A DNA stretch of 64,000 nt from Streptomyces sp. NBC_00236. Its GTDB lineage: Bacteria; Actinomycetota; Actinomycetes; Streptomycetales; Streptomycetaceae. Below the pieces are notes generated by a model. It was not told the origin of the DNA. It saw only the letters and a list, made by a program, of their open reading frames with translations, and ran no database searches. A program made the translations under genes and the position numbers. Positions within the stretch are counted from its first letter, which is position 1. Each line of letters begins with the position of its first letter. The stretch spans positions 1,922,001 to 1,986,000 of the forward strand of contig NZ_CP108100.1 in assembly GCF_036195045.1 (NCBI RefSeq), given 5' to 3'. Shown here in pieces: positions 27,310 through 36,141 of the stretch.

Positions 27310-27837
27310 TCATCCCGCATCGGACCGTTCCGCGCGGGGCTGCGGAAGGACCGGCTGGAGCACCAGCAGCCGCTCCACCAGGCGAAGGAACATCGCCGCG
27401 TCGCGCAGCAGGTCGTCCGCGTCGCGCCGGCCGGCCGCGCCGGGTATGCCGGCTTCCGCCCGGGCCCGGCGGCGGGCGCCGGAGGCGAAGAGCGCGCTCC
27501 ATTCGGTGAGCTCGGGGGCGATCTCCGGCAGGACCTCCCAGGCGCTGCGGATCCGCTCCCGCCGCCGTGGGGAGGTCTCGGGGCGCCCGCGGACGGCGAG
27601 CACCGCGGCCGCGGTGCGCAGCGCGGCGAGATGGGCGGTGGCGTAGCGCTCGTTCGGCACATCGAGAACAGCTGCCTCTTCCAGGCCGGCGCGGGCCTGG
27701 GCGAGGAGATCGAGGGCGGCGGGCGGCGCCGAGGTGCGCCGGAGTACGGGATGGACGTCGTGCGCCGGGCCGGTCGGTGAGGGGGCAGGGCCGTCTGCGC
27801 GGCGTCGCGGGGCGGCTGCTGCGGACGAGTGGGCCAT
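27310..27837 (-). CDS. SAV_6107-type HEPN-domain protein
   Basis: A 175-residue protein of an actinobacterial family often annotated as the SAV_6107 HEPN domain. After a disordered Ala/Arg/Pro N-terminus (1-40), helices follow with ALDLLAQARAGLEEAA and ERYATAHLAALRTAAAVL. The canonical HEPN RNase motif RxxxxH is not evident, so nuclease activity is doubtful. AGGAGG lies 8 nt before the ATG. It is divergent from the ABC/YhgE operon. The function is unknown. Confidence 0.75.
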   Translation of the reverse strand: MAHSSAAAAPRRRADGPAPSPTGPAHDVHPVLRRTSAPPAALDLLAQARAGLEEAAVLDVPNERYATAHLAALRTAAAVLAVRGRPETSPRRRERIRSAWEVLPEIAPELTEWSALFASGARRRARAEAGIPGAAGRRDADDLLRDAAMFLRLVERLLVLQPVLPQPRAERSDAG

Positions 27838-27935
27838 GACAGAACCTCCTGTCTCGTAACGGCTTCGTGGCCGTCTGTATCCATCGTGACGGCCCCCACT
27901 GACAATCGGTCCAAATCAACCCCTGACCTGGCCTT

Positions 27936-27983
27936 TTGCCTCGATCGCAAGTTCGGGCTACCTTTTTGCACTGACTGGTCAGT
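27936..27983 (+). promoter_or_regulatory. Promoter and TetR-like operator of the ABC/YhgE/TetR operon
   Basis: TTGCCT (27936-27941), 17 bp, TACCTT (27959-27964) form a fair sigma-70-type promoter. Overlapping the expected start point is ACTGAC-TG-GTCAGT (27970-27983), a perfect 6-bp inverted repeat typical of TetR operators. The third gene of the operon is a TetR regulator, so autoregulation is likely. Confidence 0.75.
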
Positions 27984-28008
27984 TCAAAAGAAGGACAGGG
28001 GAGGGTCT

Positions 28009-28848
28009 GTGAACAGCCCGCACGGGGCAGCTGTCACCGCCGAAGGCCTCGGCCTCAAGGGGCCGCGCGGATGGGCTTTCCGGGGCGTGACGTTCAGCGC
28101 CGCCCCCGGGTCCCTGATCGCGATCGAGGGCCCGTCCGGCTCGGGCCGTACCTGCCTGCTGCTCGCCCTCACCGGCCGGATGCGCCCCACCGAGGGCGAT
28201 GCCTCGACCGGCGGCCTGCGCCTGCCACGCCGGGCCGCCGCCGTACGCCGTATCGCGGCCCTGGGCACGGTGCCCGGAGTCAGCGAGCTCGACCCGGCAT
28301 TCACGGTCGCCGAGCACCTGCGTGAACGTGCCCTGTTGCAGCGCCGCTTCGACGGCTCCCTTCGTGCCCTGCTGCGGCCGCGCCGCGAGCGCGTCGCCGC
28401 GGCCGGGGCCCGGATCGACGCCGCCCTGAAGGCGGCCGGACTCGACACCGCCACCCTGCCCAAGGCCGGACGGACCTCCGTAAGGGATCTGGAACGGCTG
28501 GAGGCCCTGCGGCTCTCCATCGCCCTCGCGCTGATCGGCCGGCCGCGGCTGCTCGCGGTGGACGACACCGACCTCAAGCTGTCCGACGCGGAACGCGCCG
28601 AGGCCTGGGAGCTGCTGCGTCACCTCGCCGCCGACGGCACGACCGTGCTGGCCGTGTGCAGGCAGGCCCCCGAGGACGCCGTCACCGTACGTACCGGCGC
28701 GACCGCAACCGCTGACCCCGCAGACGACGCCGGGGAGCGCCAGTCGTCGGCGGCCCCCGCACACGACCCCGGGGAGCCCGCGTCGCCGGCGGCCCCCGCA
28801 CACGACGAAGGGACGGCCGATGCGTTCGCCGAGACTGGCCGCGCTTGA
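28009..28848 (+). CDS. ABC-transporter ATP-binding protein, degenerate
   Basis: A 279-residue ABC ATPase-like protein. The P-loop reads EGPSGSGRTCLL, so the catalytic Walker A lysine is Arg. The LSGGQ signature is replaced by SVRDLERLEALRL, and Walker B is RLLAVDDTDL, with no catalytic Glu. The last 50 residues are an Ala/Pro/Asp tail with two or three copies of AxPAHDxGE. It is followed by a YhgE/Pip protein, an arrangement common in Streptomyces. GTG at 28009 has GGAGGG 5 nt upstream; the frame is open further upstream but runs through the promoter. With these changes it may bind but not hydrolyse ATP. Confidence 0.82.
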   Translation: MNSPHGAAVTAEGLGLKGPRGWAFRGVTFSAAPGSLIAIEGPSGSGRTCLLLALTGRMRPTEGDASTGGLRLPRRAAAVRRIAALGTVPGVSELDPAFTVAEHLRERALLQRRFDGSLRALLRPRRERVAAAGARIDAALKAAGLDTATLPKAGRTSVRDLERLEALRLSIALALIGRPRLLAVDDTDLKLSDAERAEAWELLRHLAADGTTVLAVCRQAPEDAVTVRTGATATADPADDAGERQSSAAPAHDPGEPASPAAPAHDEGTADAFAETGRA

Positions 28849-30907
28849 GCTCCGGCGCTTCGGCAGGGGGAAGCTGCCGCGCGCCGCACTGGCCGCGCTC
28901 CTGCTGCTCCCCCTGCTCTACGGCGCCCTGTACCTCTGGTCCTTCTGGGACCCCTACGGCCGCCTGGACCGCATCCCGGTCGCACTGGTCAACGACGACA
29001 AGGGCGCCACCGCCGCGGGCAGACACCTCGCGGCCGGGGACGAGATCACCGGCAAGCTGCTCGACTCCAAGGTCTTCGACTGGCACGAGGTGAGCGCCGC
29101 CGAGGCGGGCCGGGGCGTCGAGGACGGCACGTACTACCTCTCGCTGACCATGCCCCCGGACTTCAGCAGGCGCATCGCCTCCAGCGCCGGTGAGTCACCC
29201 GAGACGGGCGCGCTCCAGGTGCGCACCAACGACGCGAACAACTACATCGTCGGCCAGATCTCCCGCACGGTGTTCTCCGAGGTCCGCACCGCCGCGTCGG
29301 CCAACGCCTCCCGGGGCTTCCTCGACCGGATCTTCATCAACTTCTCCGATCTCCACGACGCGACGGCGAAGGCGGCCAAGGGCGCCGCCGATCTCGAGGG
29401 CGGGATCGGCAGGGCGAAGAAGGGCTCGAAGGACCTCGCGGACGGGCTCAAGGACGCGAAGGCCGGCAGCAGCCGGCTGGCCACCGGCATCGTCAAGCTG
29501 GACAAGGGCGCGGGCGACCTGGAGACCGGCTCGCGCCAGGTCGCGGACGGCACCCAGCTGCTCGCCGACAAGGTCAACGGCGTGGCCGCGGACGTCCGCC
29601 CGTTCCTGAAGGACAACGGCAAGGCGATCGGCGACACGGCCCGGCTCGTCGCCGACTCCTCGCAGACCGTACGGGACAACCTCGACCTGCTCGTGAAGGC
29701 GGCGCCCACCGCCGCCACCGCCGCCCACACGGCCTCCGACGACCTCGCCGAGGTCCACCGCACCCGGTGCGAGGAGCAGCCGCTCCCCGATGCCACCGTC
29801 TGCGCGCCGCTGAAGCGGGCCGTGACGGCGGCGGCCGACGTCGCCGCCGTGGCCGACGACGTGAACGTCCTGGTCAAGAACCAGAACGGGGACCTCAAGA
29901 AGCTGCGCGGCCAGTTGACCACCCTGCAGAAGCAGGCCGACGCCCTCGCCGAGCGCTCGCCCCACCTGGACGAGGACCTGGAGAGCGCCGTCAGGAAGGT
30001 CAACGCGCTCAACACCGGCGCCCACAAGGTCGCCAAGGGCGCGGACCGGCTCCACACCGGGCTGGCCACGGCCAAGTCGGGCTCCGCCGAGCTGAACACC
30101 GGGGTCGGCGACCTCAAGAAGGGCGCGACGAGCCTGGACAGCGGCCTGGTCCGCCTCGGCGACGGTTCTGCCACGCTGGCCAAGGGGCTCGACGACGGGG
30201 CCGGCAAGATCCCGGACTACGACAGGAAGGACCGCGACGCCCGTACTGAGGTCATGGCCGACCCCGTGCAGCTGGCATCCCGGTCACTGCACGCGGCTCC
30301 CAACTACGGCACCGGCTTCGCCCCCTACTTCATCCCGCTCTCCCTGTGGGTCGGCGCGATGGTGGCGTACATGCTCATCCAGCCGCTGAACCGGCGTGCC
30401 CTGGCCGCCGGGGCACCCGCCTGGCGGATCGCCCTCGCGGGCTGGCTGCCGGTGGCCGCGATCGGTCTCCTCCAGGTGGCCGCGCTGATGTCCGTACTGC
30501 ACTGGGGGCTCGGCCTCCAGATGGCCAACGCCGCCGGGACCATCGGTTTCCTGGCCCTGGTCACCTGTTGCTTCGGCGCGATCGTGCAGTGGCTGAACGC
30601 CCGGTTCGGGGCCGCCGGCCGCATTCTCGTCCTCGCGGTGCTGATGCTCCAGCTGACCTCGGCCGGCGGCACGTACCCCGTACAGACGAGTCCGGGCTTC
30701 TTCAACGCGATCCATCCGTACCTGCCGATGAGTTACGTCGTCGAGGGCCTGCGCCGGCTGATCACGGGCGGCGGGCTCGGGCCGGTATGGCAGGGCTGTG
30801 CGGTGCTGCTGGCCTTCACCGCCGGGGCGCTCGCGCTGACGGCCTTGTCCGCCCGCCGCAAGCAGGTGTGGACCCTGGAGCGGCTGCATCCGGAGCTGAG
30901 TCTGTGA
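28820..30907 (+). CDS. YhgE/Pip-family membrane protein
   Basis: A 695-residue protein with one membrane segment near the N-terminus (about 20-42), a large outer domain, and about five membrane segments at the C-terminus (about 495-690) resembling ABC-2 permeases. The central region (about 180-460) is made of repeats of the type LADGLKDAKAG and LETGSRQVADG, the coiled-coil repeats that define YhgE/Pip proteins. Relatives serve as phage receptors or in ESX-like secretion; here, coupled to an ABC ATPase, export is likely. The start overlaps the ATPase gene by 29 bp and has AAGGGAC upstream. Confidence 0.9.
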   Translation: MRSPRLAALELRRFGRGKLPRAALAALLLLPLLYGALYLWSFWDPYGRLDRIPVALVNDDKGATAAGRHLAAGDEITGKLLDSKVFDWHEVSAAEAGRGVEDGTYYLSLTMPPDFSRRIASSAGESPETGALQVRTNDANNYIVGQISRTVFSEVRTAASANASRGFLDRIFINFSDLHDATAKAAKGAADLEGGIGRAKKGSKDLADGLKDAKAGSSRLATGIVKLDKGAGDLETGSRQVADGTQLLADKVNGVAADVRPFLKDNGKAIGDTARLVADSSQTVRDNLDLLVKAAPTAATAAHTASDDLAEVHRTRCEEQPLPDATVCAPLKRAVTAAADVAAVADDVNVLVKNQNGDLKKLRGQLTTLQKQADALAERSPHLDEDLESAVRKVNALNTGAHKVAKGADRLHTGLATAKSGSAELNTGVGDLKKGATSLDSGLVRLGDGSATLAKGLDDGAGKIPDYDRKDRDARTEVMADPVQLASRSLHAAPNYGTGFAPYFIPLSLWVGAMVAYMLIQPLNRRALAAGAPAWRIALAGWLPVAAIGLLQVAALMSVLHWGLGLQMANAAGTIGFLALVTCCFGAIVQWLNARFGAAGRILVLAVLMLQLTSAGGTYPVQTSPGFFNAIHPYLPMSYVVEGLRRLITGGGLGPVWQGCAVLLAFTAGALALTALSARRKQVWTLERLHPELSL

Positions 30908-31548
30908 GCACTCCGGGACCTGTGAGAATCAGGAGCATGGAAAGCAGTAGCGCCACACGCCGCCAGGCCACCCGGCAGAAGCTCTACGAAGCGGCCGTGA
31001 CCCTCATCGCCGAGAAGGGGTTCTCGGCGACGACGGTGGACGAGATCGCCGAGCGTGCCGGGGTGGCCAAGGGCACGGTGTACTACAACTTCAAGAGCAA
31101 GACCGAGCTCTTCGAGGAGCTGCTGCGCCACGGTGTCGGGCTGCTCGCCTCCTCGCTGCGCACGGCGGCGGAGGAGACCGACGAGCGCGGCGGCAGCCGG
31201 GTCGAGGCACTGGATGCCATGATCCGCGCCGCTCTGGTCTTCATCGACCGCTACCCGGCCTTCACCCAGCTGTACGTGGCCGAGCTGTGGCGCACCAACC
31301 GCGCCTGGCAGGCCACCCTGCTGGTGGTGCGTCAGGAGGCCGTCGCCGTGGTCGAGGGCGTGCTCAGGGAGGGCGTCGCGGGCGGCGAGCTCAGCGAGGA
31401 GATCGACATCCCGCTGACGGCGGCCGCCCTGGTCGGCATGGTGCTGGTGGCGGCGCTGGACTGGCAGGCGTTCCAGCCGGAGCGGTCGATCGACGACGTG
31501 CACTCCGCGCTGTCCCTGCTGCTGCACGGGCGGGTCGGCGGGCGCTGA
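30904..31548 (+). CDS. TetR/AcrR-family transcriptional regulator
   Basis: A 214-residue regulator. The helix-turn-helix is FSATTVDEIAERAGVAKGTV followed by YYNFKSKTELF, the TetR signature; the C-terminal two thirds is an all-helical ligand domain. GTG at 30904 overlaps the YhgE stop (GTGA) and has GGAG 8 nt upstream. ATG at 30937 is the other choice but its AGGAG is only 1 nt away. It probably represses its own operon through the palindrome at 27970-27983, with a YhgE substrate as the signal. Confidence 0.9.
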   Translation: MSTPGPVRIRSMESSSATRRQATRQKLYEAAVTLIAEKGFSATTVDEIAERAGVAKGTVYYNFKSKTELFEELLRHGVGLLASSLRTAAEETDERGGSRVEALDAMIRAALVFIDRYPAFTQLYVAELWRTNRAWQATLLVVRQEAVAVVEGVLREGVAGGELSEEIDIPLTAAALVGMVLVAALDWQAFQPERSIDDVHSALSLLLHGRVGGR

Positions 31549-31563
31549 CCCCGGCCCCGCGAG

Positions 31564-31661
31564 GGTCCTGAACGCACGAAGACGCCGGTCCGGCGGAGCT
31601 CGATCCCCCCGAGGTCCTGAACGCACGAAGACGCCGGTCCGGCGGAGCTCGATCCCCCCGA
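31564..31661. repeat. Perfect 49-bp tandem duplication
   Basis: A 49-bp unit occurs twice without a mismatch (31564-31612 and 31613-31661), just after the TetR stop. Each copy contains GAAGACGCCGGTC, the left arm of the terminator below. The identity of the copies implies a recent event. Confidence 0.95.
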
Positions 31662-31683
31662 GCCCCGCCCGACCGGCGTCTTC
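31627..31683 (+). terminator. Terminator of the ABC/YhgE/TetR operon with two competing left arms
   Basis: GACCGGCGTCTTC (31671-31683) pairs over 13 bp with GAAGACGCCGGTC at 31627-31639 or with the duplicate copy at 31578-31590. The nearer arm leaves a 31-nt loop. The remaining 274 bp to the next gene (31684-31957) show no gene or clear motif apart from its -10. Confidence 0.75.
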
Positions 31684-31957
31684 CGTGCTGCCGGAGAACC
31701 TTCCCCCGTGACCCCGTGTTCCCCCGTGGTCCCGAGTCCTCCGCCGTGCACCCCCGTTCGGAAGGAGTGCCGCGCCCGCTCCGCCGCCCCGTGCCGGCGG
31801 TACCGGCGCAGCGCCCCTTCCGTGGTCCCCACTCTGCCGTCCCCGCAGGCCGCGCCCCATCCGCACCCCTACTCATCTCAGGTCCTGGGTACGGGTACTC
31901 AGCCCTGCGCACCTGCGCCCTCCCGCACCCGTACACCACCTGGTTACGATCACCCCC

Positions 31958-32575
31958 GTGTCCGTACTCCCCCTGGTGTTCACGAGTGGCTGGGCGAGCG
32001 GGATCAACGCCTACGCGGTGGTCCTCCTCCTCGGCATCTTCGGCGCGACCGGTGTCACCGACGAGGTGCCGGCCTCGTTGCAGCGCACCGATGTCCTCGT
32101 CGTGGCCGGTGTGCTCTTCCTGTGCGAGGTGGTGGCGGACAAGATCCCGTACGTGGACTCGGTCTGGGACACCGCGCACACCGTCATCAGGCCGCTCGCC
32201 GGGGCGGTCGTTGCCGCGCTGCTGGCGGGCGAGAGCGGTTCGCTGCCGGAACTCGCCGCGGGGGCCATCGGCGGGTCCACCGCCCTGATGAGCCATCTGG
32301 TGAAGGCGGGCACCAGGATGGCGGTCAACACCTCCCCCGAGCCCTTCAGCAACATCGCGGTGAGCATCGCCGAGGACCTCGGGGTCGCCGGGGTCGTCAC
32401 CTTCGCCATATTCCATCCGTGGATCGCGGCCTCCATCGCCGCGACGCTGCTGGTGCTCGGCCTGGTGATACTGGTCTTCCTGGCCTCCCGGATCCGCCGG
32501 TTCCTGCGCCGCAGAGCGCAGCGGCGCGAAGAGAAACGCCTGGCGGAAACCGTCTCCCACCGGCCTGACGGCTGA
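31958..32575 (+). CDS. DUF4126 membrane protein
   Basis: A 205-residue protein with about four or five membrane segments and the DUF4126 motifs TSGWASGINAYAVVLLLG and FLCEVVADKIPYVDSVWD. A Gly/Ala segment (AGAIGGSTALMSHLVKAGTR) follows, and the C-terminus is a basic cytoplasmic tail. The function is unknown. The GTG start lacks a ribosome site, but TACGAT (31945-31950) ends 7 nt before it, so the mRNA is probably leaderless. The stop codon lies inside a small hairpin (32567-32581). Confidence 0.87.
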   Translation: MSVLPLVFTSGWASGINAYAVVLLLGIFGATGVTDEVPASLQRTDVLVVAGVLFLCEVVADKIPYVDSVWDTAHTVIRPLAGAVVAALLAGESGSLPELAAGAIGGSTALMSHLVKAGTRMAVNTSPEPFSNIAVSIAEDLGVAGVVTFAIFHPWIAASIAATLLVLGLVILVFLASRIRRFLRRRAQRREEKRLAETVSHRPDG

Positions 32576-32606
32576 GCCGTCGGCAGCGGCCGTTAGAGTC
32601 GCCGGC

Positions 32607-34124
32607 ATGGCACGTATTGCGGTGATCGGCGCCGGCTTGGGCGCGATGTCGGCGGCGGCCCGGCTGGCAGTGGCAGGCCACCGGGTGACGGTGTACGAGC
32701 GGTCGGAGACGTTCGGCGGATCCGTCGGCCGCCATGCCCTGCACGGTTTCGCGTTCGACACGGGCCCCGGCCTGCTCCATCTTCCGGCCGTCTACCGCGA
32801 CCTGTTCGTGAAGACCGGCAAGGAACCGCTGGAGCGGTGCGTCACGCTGTCCCAGGTCGATCCGGCGAGCCGTCATGTCTTCGCGGACGGCACGGACGTG
32901 TCCCTGCCGAACGCCTCGCGGGCCGGCGTCGTCGCTGCCCTGGACGCCGCGCTCGGCGAGGGCGCGGGCGGAAGCTGGGGGGCGTTTCTCGACCGCGCCC
33001 GAGAAGCGTGGGACCGTTCGAGGCGGCCGCTGCTGGAGGAACCCCTGCGCCCCGACTGGCAGGTCCTGACCCGCGACCCGTATCCGGCGCCCGTGCGGCG
33101 GCGGCTGCTGCGCCCCTCCCTCCGGGCCGGCACGGTGGCGGAGATCGGGTCCTGGGAGCTGGCGGATCCCCGGCTGGCCGCCCTGCTGGACGGGTACGCG
33201 CTGTCGTACGGGCTCGATCCGCAGCGTGCCCCGGCGAGCACGGCCCTGCTGCCGTACATGGAGGAGACCTTCGGCAGCTGGTACGTCTCCGGCGGCATGC
33301 GGGCGCTCGCGCAGGCCGTGTACGAGCGGTGTCTGGCCCGGAAGGTGGAGTTCGTCTTCGGCGCGGAGGTGGCCCGGGTCCTGGAGAAGGACGGCCGGGC
33401 GGCAGGCGTGGAGCTGACGGACGGCACGGTCGCGGAGGCGGCTCACGTGGTGCTGGGAGCCCGGCCGCACCCGGGCCTGATGCCCGCTCAGGAGCTCTGG
33501 CGGGACGGTGACGTGACGGTGCAGCCCCGGCCGGACGGCTCCGCGCCGACGGGCCGGTTCGTGGTGCTGCTGTCGCTGCGCGGCGGGCGGTCCGCGGACG
33601 CCGTGCACCGGACGCTGGTGCATCCGGCGGACGGGGCGGCGGAGCGCGAGGCGGTGTCCGGCGGCCGGCTCGCCGCGCACCCCACGGTGACGGTGCTGCG
33701 CCCCGACGACCCCTCGACCCGCCCCGACGAGGCCCACGAGGCCGTGACGCTGACGGCGACCGTCGCCCCGCACGGCCCGGTGGACTGGACGGACGAGGCG
33801 CTGCGGGCGCGGTACGCGGACACCCTGATCGACACCGCGAACGCGGCTGTGCCCGGCCTGCGGGACCGCATCCTGCACACGGAGGTGCGGACGCCCGCGG
33901 AGTCCGAGGCCGAGACGGGTGCGCCGGGCGGTGCGGTCCCCGCGCCCGCGCTGGCGGGCGCCGGGGGCGGCTGGCTCCACGCCGGCAACCGCACCCGGCT
34001 GCCCGGACTGTTGCTGGCGGGCGGCTGGGCGCATCCGGGCGGCGGCCCGGCGCACGCGGGGATGTCCGGGGCGCTGGTCGCCGGGATCATCGTCGAGGGC
34101 GACGGGTTCCGCGGGTCGCGGTGA
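32607..34124 (+). CDS. FAD-dependent oxidoreductase, phytoene desaturase/CrtI-like
   Basis: A 505-residue flavoprotein. The FAD-binding GxGxxG is at the start (ARIAVIGAGLGAMSAAARLA), followed by VTVYERSETFGGSVG, and the C-terminal dinucleotide end is GLLLAGGWAHPGGGPAHAGM. SGGMRALAQAVYERC is the typical mid-domain motif of the CrtI/phytoene desaturase-like family. No other carotenoid gene is nearby, so the substrate is unknown. TAGAGT (32594-32599) ends 7 nt before the ATG and there is no ribosome site, which suggests a leaderless mRNA. Confidence 0.87.
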   Translation: MARIAVIGAGLGAMSAAARLAVAGHRVTVYERSETFGGSVGRHALHGFAFDTGPGLLHLPAVYRDLFVKTGKEPLERCVTLSQVDPASRHVFADGTDVSLPNASRAGVVAALDAALGEGAGGSWGAFLDRAREAWDRSRRPLLEEPLRPDWQVLTRDPYPAPVRRRLLRPSLRAGTVAEIGSWELADPRLAALLDGYALSYGLDPQRAPASTALLPYMEETFGSWYVSGGMRALAQAVYERCLARKVEFVFGAEVARVLEKDGRAAGVELTDGTVAEAAHVVLGARPHPGLMPAQELWRDGDVTVQPRPDGSAPTGRFVVLLSLRGGRSADAVHRTLVHPADGAAEREAVSGGRLAAHPTVTVLRPDDPSTRPDEAHEAVTLTATVAPHGPVDWTDEALRARYADTLIDTANAAVPGLRDRILHTEVRTPAESEAETGAPGGAVPAPALAGAGGGWLHAGNRTRLPGLLLAGGWAHPGGGPAHAGMSGALVAGIIVEGDGFRGSR

Positions 34125-34155
34125 CGGCCGGGGATCCGGCCCCGGCCGGTCGGCG

Positions 34156-35055
34156 TCAGTAGCGGTACTGCTCGTTGTAGCCCGTGTCGTAGCCGTTCGG
34201 GTACGGCGCCGGCTGGACGGGCTGTTCCGGGGGCATCGGCGGGTACTGCTCGCCCTCGCGCTGCTGCGGCACCCAGACACCGCCCGGCGGCGTCTCGGAG
34301 GCGTACGACTGCGACGGGGCGTACGGGTCGGCGAACTGCTGGCCGTTGCCGTAGCTGTCGTAGCCCCCGTCGTTCCCGTACGTGCCGTACTGCGGGGTGC
34401 TCGCGGTGGTGCCGATGTACGGGTCGGAGTACGCGGCGTACTGCTGCTGGTCCGTGCCGTAGTCGTACTGACCGGCTCCCGCGTAGGTGTCCTGGCCGCC
34501 GTACGTGTCCTGGCCCTGCGCCGGGTACGCGGCGGGGTCGGTGTACGGGTCGTACGCGGTGTACTGCGGCTGCTGGGGTTCCTGGTGCTGCCCCTGCTGC
34601 GGGCGGTGGTCGGTGTAGATGCCGTACTGCCCGGTGTCGTCCGGCAGCGGCTCCGGGGCGTAGACCGCATCCGGGCCGGCCTGCGGTGCGGCCTCCGGCT
34701 GCTGCGGTGCCTCGTGGTCGTACTCCATCTCCAGGTCCGAGACCTGGAGCGTGGGTTCACGGTCGGCGGCGGCGCCGCGGCGGCGCCGGCTCTCCCCGGG
34801 GCTGCCCCCTATGGCCCAGCCCGTCGAGAAGCCGCGGCGGAAGGAGAGCGTGACGTACGTCTGGCCGGTCGCGAAGGCGATCGCGCCGAGGGCGATGACG
34901 AACACGGACGGCATCAGCACACCGACGACGACACCGGCGAAGCCGGTGAAGGCGAGCAGGCGCCAGCGCAGGCGCGCCTTGTACTGCAGCAGCACCTCAC
35001 CGAGCAGCCACAGCGCAACGATGCCGAACGCGATGTAGAGGACCGTCCAGCCCAT
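34156..35055 (-). CDS. Membrane protein with Tyr/Gln-rich disordered tail
   Basis: A 299-residue protein of unknown function. Two or three membrane segments fill the first 70 residues (VLYIAFGIVALWLLGEVLL; FTGFAGVVVGVLMPSVFVIA), followed by a basic patch (GESRRRRG). The remaining 200 residues are low-complexity, rich in Tyr, Gln, Gly, Asp and Pro with irregular repeats such as GQDTYGGQDTYAG and QYGTYG. Tails of this type can self-associate. AGAAGGGGG precedes the ATG. It lies between the CrtI-like gene (convergent) and metF. Confidence 0.85.
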   Translation of the reverse strand: MGWTVLYIAFGIVALWLLGEVLLQYKARLRWRLLAFTGFAGVVVGVLMPSVFVIALGAIAFATGQTYVTLSFRRGFSTGWAIGGSPGESRRRRGAAADREPTLQVSDLEMEYDHEAPQQPEAAPQAGPDAVYAPEPLPDDTGQYGIYTDHRPQQGQHQEPQQPQYTAYDPYTDPAAYPAQGQDTYGGQDTYAGAGQYDYGTDQQQYAAYSDPYIGTTASTPQYGTYGNDGGYDSYGNGQQFADPYAPSQSYASETPPGGVWVPQQREGEQYPPMPPEQPVQPAPYPNGYDTGYNEQYRY

Positions 35056-35105
35056 GCCCGCCCCCTTCTACGGCCACCGCCCCGGGTCGCGGCGGGTACG
35101 GCCGG

Positions 35106-36023
35106 TCACGACTGCTTGTGCAGTCCGAGATTCTCGTAGATTTCGAGCGTCGCCGTCGAGTTGTTCAACGTGATGAAGTGCAGCCCGGGGACACCCTCGG
35201 AAAGCAGCTTCGCGCAGAACCGCGTTGCGAAGTCGATGCCAATGGAGCGTACAGCGGCGGGATCGTCCTTGGCGGCGAGGATCCGTTCTTTCAGGTCCGC
35301 GGGCAGAGTCGCGTTGCTGAGCTGCGCGAATCTCTCCAATTGCCGGACGCTCGTCAGGGGCATCACCTCAGGAATGATCGGCGTTTCGCAACCCGCAGCG
35401 ACCACCCGGTCACGCATCCGGAGATAGGCGTCCGGATCGAAGAACATCTGCGTGATCGCATAGTCCGCACCGGCGCGGCACTTGTCCACGAAATGCCGGA
35501 TGTCGGTGTCCCAGTCGGCGGAGCGCGGATGCCGTTCCGGGAATGCCGCGACGCCGACGCAGAAATCGCCGGATTCCTTGATCAGCCGGACGAGGTCCGC
35601 CGCGTACCGCACGCCCTGCGGGTGTTCGACCCACGGACCCATCGGGTCGCCCGGCGGGTCGCCGCGCACCGCGAGGATGTTCCGGATCCCGGCGTCCGCG
35701 TACTGGCCCACCATGTTGCGCAGCTCGGCGATGGAGTGGTTGACCGCCGTGAGGTGCGCGACCGGGGTGAGCGTGGACTCGGCGGCGATGTCCTGGGTCG
35801 CCTTCACCGTCCCGGCCCGGGTCGATCCGCCGGCCCCGTACGTCACGGAGACGAAACTCGGTCCCACCGCCTCGACCCGGCGCAGCGCGTTCCAGAGGTT
35901 CCGCTCGCCCTTCTCTGTCTTGGGCGCCCAGAACTCGAACGAGTACGAGGTCTTGCCGGTCGCGAGCATCTCACGCACGGTGCGCGCGTGATCTGTCCTG
36001 GTGGAGGGTGTGCCAAGGGCCAT
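35106..36023 (-). CDS. metF: 5,10-methylenetetrahydrofolate reductase
   Basis: MetF reduces methylene-THF to methyl-THF for methionine synthesis. The 305-residue protein shows the N-terminal [21 protein letters not shown] with its catalytic Glu, then [15 protein letters not shown], the folate/FAD region [12 protein letters not shown] and [11 protein letters not shown]. It is a complete single-domain bacterial enzyme. It has its own promoter, apparently leaderless. thiE lies 118 bp upstream on the same strand. Confidence 0.95.
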   Translation of the reverse strand: MALGTPSTRTDHARTVREMLATGKTSYSFEFWAPKTEKGERNLWNALRRVEAVGPSFVSVTYGAGGSTRAGTVKATQDIAAESTLTPVAHLTAVNHSIAELRNMVGQYADAGIRNILAVRGDPPGDPMGPWVEHPQGVRYAADLVRLIKESGDFCVGVAAFPERHPRSADWDTDIRHFVDKCRAGADYAITQMFFDPDAYLRMRDRVVAAGCETPIIPEVMPLTSVRQLERFAQLSNATLPADLKERILAAKDDPAAVRSIGIDFATRFCAKLLSEGVPGLHFITLNNSTATLEIYENLGLHKQS

Positions 36024-36029
36024 ACCGGC

Positions 36030-36058
36030 AGGTTAACCAGGGCGCGGCGGGCTCCCAA
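36030..36058 (-). promoter_or_regulatory. metF promoter, probably giving a leaderless mRNA
   Basis: On the minus strand TTGGGA (36053-36058), 17 bp, TAACCT (36030-36035), then 6 nt to the ATG at 36023. The predicted start point is the A of the ATG, and no ribosome site is present. Confidence 0.75.
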
Positions 36059-36141
36059 CCGAACTGGGGCGATTTGGCTTGATTGCCCGATCTTTGTCCA
36101 CGCTTCGGACACTCCTGTCCCGAAGTTGCCCCTCCGCCCGG

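Noticed and set aside
31564..31661. Two-unit CRISPR-like repeat
   Set aside because: It is a simple perfect tandem duplication without spacers.
32397..34760. Open frame of 787 codons on the minus strand opposite the CrtI-like gene
   Set aside because: It is low complexity (Thr, Arg, Ser) and the opposite strand encodes a complete flavoprotein.
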